From NCBI GenBank assembly GCA_049976725.1, contig JBMFHR010000029.1:1-11322 (forward strand): DNA of 11,322 bases, in the 5' to 3' direction. This DNA is from Conexivisphaera sp049976725 (GTDB taxonomy: Archaea > Thermoproteota > Nitrososphaeria > Conexivisphaerales > Conexivisphaeraceae). The notes below the pieces were generated by a model that saw only the letters and a list, made by a program, of their open reading frames with translations, did not search any database and had not been told where the DNA came from. Every line of letters starts with the position of its first letter. Position 1 is the stretch's first letter. Both the position numbers and the translations under genes were made by a program. This document shows positions 6,306 through 11,322 of the stretch, in pieces.

Positions 6306-7514
6306 GTGGCCTCCAGGTGCGCCCTTTGCGGCTTCTGCCAGGCCGTCTGCCCGACGATAGAGGCCTCCGGGCACAGGGAATCCCACGGCCCCAGGGGGAG
6401 GGTCCTGATAGCCGGCGCCCTGGCCAGGGGGGAACTCCAGTCCCCCTCCCTGGATCCATTCTACACCTGCCTCGGATGCAGGGCCTGCTACTATGCGTGC
6501 CCCGCCGGCATCGACGCCTGGGAGGTGAGCAGGGAGGCCAGGCGCGTGGCCGCCTCCGCCGGGACCGAGGACCCGCTGGCGTCCCTGATCTCGTCCGCCA
6601 CTGTGAGCCTCCGCGACCCACTCGGCCTCGGGGAGCGCGAGGTCTCGCGGTGGTCCAGGGGGCTCGGGATCCCCCTGCCGGGGGATGCCCCCGGCCGCCC
6701 CCTCCTGCTCACTGGCCACATGTACCAGCTGATGCCCCGCGTCGTAGGACTATCTAGGCTCAGGGAGTCCCTGGGCGCGGGTCCCCTCCGCGCGTTCGCG
6801 CGCGCCGCGATCCCCTTCCCCCGGCTCCTCTCGGCCTCGGGCGCGTTCGCTGACCGCCGGGCGGCGGTCGCGTACGACGGCTACCTCAGGAACATAGCCT
6901 CCCTCCTCCGCGCCGCCGGCGCCGAGTTCTCCTACGATCCCGGGGAACCCTATCCCGGGACCCTCCTGTACGAGCTCGGCCACGACGAGGAGTTCTCCGG
7001 CTACGCGCGCTCGTTCGTCGAGTACCTCAGGTCCAGGGGCGCCTCGCGCGTGATAGTGGTCGACCCCCACACGTGGGACCTCCTGAGGAGCGTCTACCCC
7101 AGGTACGTGGACGGGTTCGACGTCGAGGTGCTGCACTACACGGAGCTCCTGGGCGGGCTGGAGCTCCGGAGGCTTCCAATATCCGCGGTCTACCACGAGC
7201 CCTGCCGCTTCGTCGTGAGGGACGATCCCCTAGCGGCGCCCGCCGAGCTGCTGGGCCGCGCGGTCGCCGACCTCAGGTACGCCCCGCGCTCCGGCAGGAG
7301 GAATCTCTGCTGCGGGGGACCGGCGGAGCTGCTGCGCGGCGACGTAGCGAGGGCGGTCTCGGGGCGCAGGCTCCGCGAGCTGCGGGGGACCGGGGCGCGG
7401 CTCGTGGTCACGGCGTGCCCCATATGCCACGCCAACCTCAACATGGACGGGTCCGTCGTGGACGTGTCCGAGGTGCTCGCCGCGGCGGCCGGCCTCCGCC
7501 CGGGCATCCCCTGA
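6306..7514 (+). CDS. glcF: Iron-sulfur (GlcF/HdrD-like) protein with two 4Fe-4S motifs and one intact CCG domain
   Basis: 402-aa electron-transfer subunit predicted to take electrons from the GlcD-like flavoprotein and pass them to the quinone pool or another acceptor. Two ferredoxin motifs C-x2-C-x2-C-x3-C-P are plain: C5/C8/C11/C15 and C55/C58/C61/C65. The C-terminal half has a complete CCG (cysteine-rich) domain: C300 in YHEPC, C335-C336 in NLCCGG and C371/C374 in ACPIC. The preceding region (~220-258), where relatives carry a first CCG copy, has no cysteine: YELGHDEEF and VDPHTW stand where Cys would be expected. GTG 6306 is the only sensible start near the first Cys motif. No Shine-Dalgarno-like sequence or TATA box precedes it, so it is probably read from the glcD-like transcript. 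The symbol reflects the GlcD/GlcF pairing; a D-lactate system is an equal alternative. Confidence 0.88.
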   Translation: MASRCALCGFCQAVCPTIEASGHRESHGPRGRVLIAGALARGELQSPSLDPFYTCLGCRACYYACPAGIDAWEVSREARRVAASAGTEDPLASLISSATVSLRDPLGLGEREVSRWSRGLGIPLPGDAPGRPLLLTGHMYQLMPRVVGLSRLRESLGAGPLRAFARAAIPFPRLLSASGAFADRRAAVAYDGYLRNIASLLRAAGAEFSYDPGEPYPGTLLYELGHDEEFSGYARSFVEYLRSRGASRVIVVDPHTWDLLRSVYPRYVDGFDVEVLHYTELLGGLELRRLPISAVYHEPCRFVVRDDPLAAPAELLGRAVADLRYAPRSGRRNLCCGGPAELLRGDVARAVSGRRLRELRGTGARLVVTACPICHANLNMDGSVVDVSEVLAAAAGLRPGIP

Positions 7515-7518
7515 ATAC

Positions 7519-7528
7519 TGCTTTTATG
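7519..7528 (+). promoter_or_regulatory. TATA promoter of the glycosyltransferase/GH15 operon
   Basis: CTTTTAT (7521-7527) begins 7 bp after the stop of the preceding gene. It is centred about 26.5 bp upstream of GTG 7551, indicating a leaderless transcript. Confidence 0.75.
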
Positions 7529-7550
7529 CGGCCGCGCTCCTCCGTGCGGC

Positions 7551-8882
7551 GTGCTGCGCGTGACCCTCAACTCCCAGACGCCTCCGGTCAGGTTCAACCT
7601 GACCTACCAGCAGCTCATGGAGAAGTACGGGGAGCTGGAGCTGCCGGTGGACGTCTCCAGGCTCGACCCTTGGGATTACCAGACGACCGTGGGCGGCGTG
7701 TCCCGGATGATGCTGCAGCTCGTGAGGTTCCTCGGGCTCTCGCCGGTCTGGGTGTCCCTCGGGCCGGGCTACCCGCCGTCCGCCAGGCTCGGCGAGGTGA
7801 CCGTCAAGTACGTTGACCTCGGGCCCCGCGACCTCGCGGGGTTCACCGCCTTCAAGGAGGGCATCTACGCGGAGTCCCACGGCCTCTCCAGCTACGACTT
7901 CGACCCGCGCGAGTTCATATCGTACACGGTGTACAACTGGGAGTCCACCAGGCTCCTGCTGGAGGAGCTCGGGGGCACCGACGTCTACCTGGTCAACGAC
8001 TTCCAGCAACTCCTGGTGGGCGGCATGATAGGGCCCTCGGCCCCCGCCGTCCTCTGGTACCACATACCGCTGGTGCCGCGCAACCACGGCCCCAGGACCG
8101 CGGCCCTCCTGAAGCGCGCCATGGAGGGGTTCGACGCGGTCGTCCTGAGCACCAGGAGGGACCTCGAGGGGCTGGTCGCCCTGGGCGCCAGCGCCCCCGT
8201 GAGGCAGGTCTACCCGTTCGTCGACCCCGACTCCCTGCGCCCCGGGCCGGAATCGCTCGCGGAGCGCGTTCTGGAGCGCCTCGGCGTGGGCCGCGACGAC
8301 CGCGTCGTCCTCCTGGTGGCGAGGATGGACCCGATCAAGAGCCAGGACGACGCGATAAGGGCCATGGCGGGGGTGGACGCGAAGCTCGTGCTCGTCGGTG
8401 ACGGCAGCTTCACGAGCTCCGCGCTGGGGCATGGGAAGGCCGGGGAGTGGGCCTCCCGCCTCCTATCGCTGGCGAGGGAGCTGGGCGTGGAGTCCAAGGT
8501 GAAGTTCGCCGGCTACCTGGGGGACGAGGAGCTCCTCTCGCTCTACGCCAGGAGCGACGCGGTCGCGCTCACGTCGAGGCTCGAGGGCTTCGGCCTCACC
8601 GTGTGCGAGGCATGGAGCCTCGGGAAGCCCGTCGCTGTGAGCCGCGGCGCCGGCGCGTCGGAGCTGGTCATAGACGGCGTGAACGGGTTCCTCTTCCAGC
8701 CCGGGGACCCGGCATCGCTGGCCTCGGCCCTCAACAGGGCGCTCTCCGCGGGGCGCGATGTCGGTGAGGCCGGGAGATCCACGATGGAGCAGAGGTGCAG
8801 CCTCAGGTCCAACGTCCCGAAGCTCCTCGAGATAATGGAGGAGGCCTACTCCAAGTACCCGATCTCCGGTGCCGGGGCTTGA
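7551..8882 (+). CDS. Glycosyltransferase, GT-B fold (GT4-type)
   Basis: 443-aa retaining-type glycosyltransferase, probably cytoplasmic (no signal or membrane segment). The N-terminal acceptor domain contains the glycine-rich TTVGGVSRMM (45-54) and the segment VYLVNDFQQLLVGGMIG followed by LWYHIP (168-173), which recalls trehalose-phosphate-synthase-like enzymes as well as GT4 proteins. The donor domain has LVARMDPIKSQDDAI (255-269), LVGDG (281-285), FAGYLGDEELLSLYARSD and the E-x7-E motif E345/E353 in EGFGLTVCEAW, with GASELV and NGFLF following, all standard for GT4. It is the first gene of a two-gene operon, and its TGA overlaps the start of a GH15 hydrolase gene. That pairing suggests trehalose, glycogen or another alpha-glucoside as product, but neither donor nor acceptor can be assigned. 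The GTG start is fixed by the TATA box. Confidence 0.88.
   Translation: MLRVTLNSQTPPVRFNLTYQQLMEKYGELELPVDVSRLDPWDYQTTVGGVSRMMLQLVRFLGLSPVWVSLGPGYPPSARLGEVTVKYVDLGPRDLAGFTAFKEGIYAESHGLSSYDFDPREFISYTVYNWESTRLLLEELGGTDVYLVNDFQQLLVGGMIGPSAPAVLWYHIPLVPRNHGPRTAALLKRAMEGFDAVVLSTRRDLEGLVALGASAPVRQVYPFVDPDSLRPGPESLAERVLERLGVGRDDRVVLLVARMDPIKSQDDAIRAMAGVDAKLVLVGDGSFTSSALGHGKAGEWASRLLSLARELGVESKVKFAGYLGDEELLSLYARSDAVALTSRLEGFGLTVCEAWSLGKPVAVSRGAGASELVIDGVNGFLFQPGDPASLASALNRALSAGRDVGEAGRSTMEQRCSLRSNVPKLLEIMEEAYSKYPISGAGA
8868..8871 (+). promoter_or_regulatory. Shine-Dalgarno-like GGTG for the GH15 gene
   Basis: GGTG, a common archaeal Shine-Dalgarno core, lies 7 nt before the TTG at 8879. It supports an internal, operon-borne start there despite the rare start codon. 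Confidence 0.45.
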
Positions 8883-10663
8883 CCTGCGCGCCCTCCCGCG
8901 TCGATCACGGGTTCCTCTCGAACGGGTACGGCGCGGCGCTCATCTCCAGGGATGGGTCCGTCGAGTGGCTATCCCTCCCCAGGTTCGATTCCCCGCCGGT
9001 CTTCTGCTCCCTGCTGGACGACAGGCTGGACTGCGCCCTCAGGATACGCGCCGAGGGTCTCCGGCCCGCGGGCAGGCGCTACGTGCGCGGCTCCCTGATA
9101 CTCGAGACCACCCTGGAGGCGGACGGCGGCCGCGTCAGTGTGAGGGACGTCATGCCCAGGTCGGAGCCGGCCCTCATGAGGCTCATCGAGAGCGAGGTCC
9201 CCCTCGAGGTGGTCGCGAACCCCGCGTTCGGCTATGGCCTCATAAACCCGGCCTACGAGCAGAGGGACAGCGGGGCGCTGTTCTCCGACCCGACCTCCGG
9301 CCAGGCCCTGGAGATCCGCATAAGGTGGTCCCGGGCGCCCTCCTCCCTCGGCAGGGGAAGGTGGAGGCTCCCCCCGGGCTCCGGCCACGTGACGATCTTC
9401 TACTCCGCGGAGAGGGGCTACGGGATCTTCAGCCCGAAGGCGGCGGTCTACGCCACCCCGGGGGAGGCGCTCGGCTCCACGCTCAGGTACTGGAGGTCGG
9501 AGCTCGGCATGAACCGCGTCGATCCACCGGCGTGGGCCCGCAGGGTGTACACCTCATCGCTCGCCGTCCTGGTGGGCCTCAAGTACTCCCCCTCCGGCGC
9601 GCTCGTTTCGTCGCCCACCACGTCACTCCCGGAGGCCGTGGGGGAGGGCAGGAACTGGGACTACCGCTTCGCCTGGGTGAGGGACTCCAGCATCGCGGCC
9701 GAGGCGCTCACCGCCGCCGGGCTCATACTGGACGCGAGGGAGGTGCTGGACTTCCTGCTCAGCGTCCTCGACCCTTCCAGCAAGCCGTTCAACTACGTCC
9801 TCTTCTCGGTGGACGGATCCCCTCCTCCCCCGGAGAGGGAGCTGGGCTGGCTCTCCGGCTTCGCGTGCTCCAGGCCCGTGAGGGTCGGGAACGCCGCCGC
9901 CGTCCAGCTGCAGCTGGACATAGAGGGGGAGTTCATGGCCGCGCTGAACGCCTACTACCGCGCCACGGGCGACGTGGAGTACCTCAGGGGCTACTGGTGG
10001 GCCGTCGAGTCCATAGCGAAGTACGTGATGAGGAACTACACGAGGCCCGACGCGGGCATCTGGGAGGAGAGGGGTCCTCCGCGCCACCACACCCACAGCA
10101 AGGTGATGATGTGGTACGCGCTGAGCTCCGCCTCCGAGATTGCGAGGGACCTCGGGGAGCTCGATGAGGCCGAGAGGTGGGCGTCGGCCGCCGATCGCCT
10201 CAGGGACTGGATAATGAGGAACTCCTGGAGCGAGGAGGACGGCTCCTTCGTCAGCTACCCCGGATCGCACGAGGTGGACGCGTCGCTCCTGATAATGCCG
10301 CTGTACGGCTTCATAGACGCCAGGGACCCCAAGTTCTCCTCCACCCTAAGGAGGATCGAGGAGGAGCTGGTCGTCGACGGGCTGGTCTACAGGTACAGGC
10401 GCGACTTCCTGGGGTCCGCCAGGCACCCGTTCGGGCTCGCGGGCGCCTGGATGGCGCGCGTCAAGATCAGGCTGGGCGACCGCCGCGGCGCCGAGCTCTA
10501 CCTCAGGAGGCTGGCGTCCTGCGCGAATGACCTGGGTCTCCTGGGGGAACACGTGGACGCGGACACCTGCGAGGCCAGGGGGAACTACCCGCACGTGTTC
10601 TCGCACGCCGGATTCCTGCAGGCGATTGTCGAGCTCGGGCTCGGCGGTGACGGCCACGGGTAA
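8879..10663 (+). CDS. GH15 family glycoside hydrolase (glucoamylase/trehalase-like)
   Basis: 594-aa enzyme of the archaeal/bacterial GH15 type, which hydrolyses alpha-glucosidic bonds with inversion; characterised relatives include glucoamylases, glucodextranases and trehalases. Residues ~8-230 form the N-terminal beta-sandwich (GFLSNGYGAALISRDGSVEW, LPRFDSPPVF). The catalytic (alpha/alpha)6 barrel follows, with GRNWDYRFAWVRD (257-269), GWLSGF…VRVGNAA, GIWEERG (393-399; E396 is the likely general acid) with HTHSKVMMW, the DGSF…EVDASLL segment, and GLLGEHVD (554-561; E557 is the likely base) with FSHAGF near the end. No signal peptide is seen, so an intracellular role in storage glucan or trehalose turnover is likely. 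The start is TTG 8879, overlapping the glycosyltransferase stop as TTGA, so translation is probably coupled. The frame extends upstream to 8795, but that stretch is glycosyltransferase sequence. Trehalase versus maltodextrin hydrolase cannot be decided. Confidence 0.9.
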   Translation: MTCAPSRVDHGFLSNGYGAALISRDGSVEWLSLPRFDSPPVFCSLLDDRLDCALRIRAEGLRPAGRRYVRGSLILETTLEADGGRVSVRDVMPRSEPALMRLIESEVPLEVVANPAFGYGLINPAYEQRDSGALFSDPTSGQALEIRIRWSRAPSSLGRGRWRLPPGSGHVTIFYSAERGYGIFSPKAAVYATPGEALGSTLRYWRSELGMNRVDPPAWARRVYTSSLAVLVGLKYSPSGALVSSPTTSLPEAVGEGRNWDYRFAWVRDSSIAAEALTAAGLILDAREVLDFLLSVLDPSSKPFNYVLFSVDGSPPPPERELGWLSGFACSRPVRVGNAAAVQLQLDIEGEFMAALNAYYRATGDVEYLRGYWWAVESIAKYVMRNYTRPDAGIWEERGPPRHHTHSKVMMWYALSSASEIARDLGELDEAERWASAADRLRDWIMRNSWSEEDGSFVSYPGSHEVDASLLIMPLYGFIDARDPKFSSTLRRIEEELVVDGLVYRYRRDFLGSARHPFGLAGAWMARVKIRLGDRRGAELYLRRLASCANDLGLLGEHVDADTCEARGNYPHVFSHAGFLQAIVELGLGGDGHG

Positions 10664-10771
10664 CGCTGCTGCGTTCCGCGAGGAGCTGCGCCTGATGGCC
10701 GCCTGGCCCGTGTGGCACTGTCCCGGGTCCCAGGCGGGGCTGCCGCGCATTAGGGCGCGCCGCTGACAATG

Positions 10772-10800
10772 TGTGTCCGCTGGACCGTCCTGCGGACACA
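10772..10800. repeat. 29-bp near-perfect palindrome upstream of the coiled-coil gene
   Basis: TGTGTCCGC (10772-10780) pairs with GCGGACACA (10792-10800), and inside these GGAC (10782-10785) pairs with GTCC (10787-10790) around a central C at 10786. Thirteen of fourteen positions match; only T10781/T10791 fail. A further half-copy, TGTCCGCA, lies at 10830-10837 on the far side of the TATA box. It is too T-poor to be an ordinary archaeal terminator, so an operator for a dimeric regulator or an RNA hairpin fits better. Confidence 0.75.
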
Positions 10801-10814
10801 GGACAACGAACATC

Positions 10815-10822
10815 GTTTATAT
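10815..10822 (+). promoter_or_regulatory. TATA promoter of the coiled-coil gene
   Basis: GTTTATAT (10815-10822); the TTTATAT core is centred 27 bp upstream of GTG 10846. An in-frame ATG at 10837 would be only 18 bp away and is less likely to be the start. The element sits between the 29-bp palindrome and the TGTCCGCA half-copy. Confidence 0.75.
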
Positions 10823-10845
10823 CATGGCCTGTCCGCATGTTAACC

Positions 10846-11322
10846 GTGCCGAGGGCCACCTCCTCGCTCAGGGGCCAGCTCCTGGACCTGCTGGACAAGG
10901 ACAGGGAGTTCCGCTATGCAGTGGCCGGGAAGCTGGGACTATCGGAGATACTGGAGAGGTTGGACAGGAACGAGGAGGCGATAAGGAAGCTCTGGGAGAG
11001 CAACGAGAGGCTCTGGCAGGAGGTAAAGTCCCTCAGGGAGAACCAGGAGAAGCTGTGGCGGACCAACGAGAGGTTGGCGGAGAGCAACGAGAGGCTCTGG
11101 CAGGAGGTCAAGGCGCTGCGCGAGGGCCAGGAGAAGCTCTGGGAGAGCAACGAGAGGCTCTGGCAGGAGGTCAAGGCGCTGCGCGAGGGCCAGGAGAAGC
11201 TCTGGGAGAGCAACGAGAGGCTCTGGCAGGAGGTCAAGGCGCTGCGCGAGGGCCAGGAGAAGCTCTGGGAGAGCAACGAGAGGCTCTGGCAGGAGGTCAA
11301 GGCGCTGCGCGAGGGCCAGGAG
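10846..11322 (+). CDS. Coiled-coil repeat protein, 3' end cut by the window (N-terminus like archaeal DUF3782-type putative nucleases)
   Basis: The frame from GTG 10846 is open to the right edge, giving 159 residues without a stop. Residues ~9-45 (QLLDLLDKDREFRYAVAGKL, then LGLSEILERLDRNEEAI) closely resemble, from memory, the N-terminus of an abundant crenarchaeal family (DUF3782-type). In that family a variable coiled coil separates this head from a C-terminal PD-(D/E)XK nuclease-like domain; here any such domain would lie outside the window. From residue ~46 the protein is heptad repeats with Leu at one core position, Asn/Val/Gln at the other, and a recurring Trp after the Leu. The repeats are highly charged, with Glu, Arg, Gln and Lys. 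An alternative start is ATG 10837 (three residues longer), but the TATA spacing favours GTG. Function is unknown; DNA-linked roles are only suggested by the family. Confidence 0.8.
   Translation, partial: MPRATSSLRGQLLDLLDKDREFRYAVAGKLGLSEILERLDRNEEAIRKLWESNERLWQEVKSLRENQEKLWRTNERLAESNERLWQEVKALREGQEKLWESNERLWQEVKALREGQEKLWESNERLWQEVKALREGQEKLWESNERLWQEVKALREGQE
10996..11322 (+). repeat. 63-bp in-frame tandem repeats encoding a 21-residue, three-heptad unit
   Basis: One diverged unit (10996-11058) and one odd heptad (11059-11079) are followed by three base-identical 63-bp units (11080-11142, 11143-11205, 11206-11268). The first 54 bp of a fourth identical copy (11269-11322) then runs off the window. 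Each unit encodes 21 residues, exactly three heptads (the first is ESNERLW), so copy number can change without breaking either the reading frame or the coiled-coil register. The array may continue beyond the edge. Confidence 0.95.

Larger units (their letters stand above)
10664..10845. other. 182-bp intergenic region between the GH15 and coiled-coil genes
   Basis: The first ~100 bp show no convincing gene, RNA or terminator. The second part holds the 29-bp palindrome, the TATA box and a third partial copy of the palindrome arm. It is the longest non-coding stretch in the window and looks like a regulated promoter region. Confidence 0.6.

Noticed and set aside
5146..6621. 491-codon minus-strand frame antisense to the glcD/glcF genes
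   Set aside because: Composition typical of a GC-rich shadow, with no motif, and the opposite strand has strong family signatures.
7823..7840. 8-bp hairpin (CCCCGCGA/TCGCGGGG) in the glycosyltransferase gene, and similar short GC hairpins at 6852-6869 and around 4603-4620
   Set aside because: Short GC-rich inverted repeats of 7-8 bp are common in coding DNA of this composition and coincide with ordinary codons.
10647..10766. 39-residue plus-strand ORF starting at GTG 10647 and overlapping the end of the GH15 gene
   Set aside because: No ribosome-binding site, promoter or recognisable sequence. The length is expected by chance, and the TGA at 10764 is simply the next stop. It could be a remnant of a longer tail, but nothing supports that.
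10691..10766. C/D-box-like sRNA (CTGATGG … CTGA)
   Set aside because: The box C match is imperfect and no internal C'/D' boxes are evident, so this is chance-level similarity.
10914..11300. 128-codon minus-strand frame with repeats
   Set aside because: It is the reverse-strand reading of the 63-bp tandem array. The plus-strand frame has a promoter, a family-like N-terminus and regular heptads.

Overview
This window reads as high-GC chromosomal DNA of a thermophilic-type TACK archaeon (Thermoproteota/Crenarchaeota-like). Three things point that way: the genes use AGG for Arg and ATA for Ile heavily despite the GC content; most transcription units start with a TATA element (CTTATA, CTTAATT, CTTTTAT, TTTATAT) about 27 bp before a GTG codon, which is leaderless archaeal promoter geometry; and the protein families are typical of archaea. 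The species cannot be named from this sequence.

Layout. Bases 1-82 may hold the 5' end of a leftward gene that leaves the window. A complete flavodiiron protein (160-1362, +) follows, then a GalU-type sugar-nucleotide pyrophosphorylase (1418-2269, +) and a membrane-anchored, LivK-like ABC substrate-binding protein with no transporter genes beside it (2344-3765, +). A leftward HypE-like/AIR-synthase-related gene (3810-4838, -) converges on it. Across an 82-bp symmetric divergent promoter lies a rightward two-gene operon for a GlcD-type FAD oxidase and a GlcF-type iron-sulfur protein (4921-6285 and 6306-7514). Next comes a second two-gene operon: a GT4-type glycosyltransferase (7551-8882) overlapping by 4 nt a GH15 glucoamylase/trehalase-like glycoside hydrolase (8879-10663). 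The 182-bp gap at 10664-10845 contains a 29-bp near-perfect palindrome just upstream of a TATA box. It leads into a coiled-coil gene (10846 to beyond the right edge) built from identical 63-bp tandem repeats; its N-terminus resembles a crenarchaeal family that usually carries a C-terminal PD-(D/E)XK-like domain.

Functional themes. There are two metabolic themes: redox chemistry (O2/NO-reducing flavodiiron protein; 2-hydroxyacid oxidation by GlcD/GlcF) and carbohydrate metabolism (nucleotide-sugar synthesis, a glycosyltransferase coupled to a glycoside hydrolase, possibly trehalose or alpha-glucan turnover). I do not see CRISPR, insertion sequences, rRNA or tRNA. I see no clear multi-gene undescribed system. 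The most unusual signals are the palindrome/tandem-repeat coiled-coil locus at the right end, a 30-bp perfect palindrome inside the binding-protein gene, and the uniform leaderless-GTG architecture, which also moves several gene starts.
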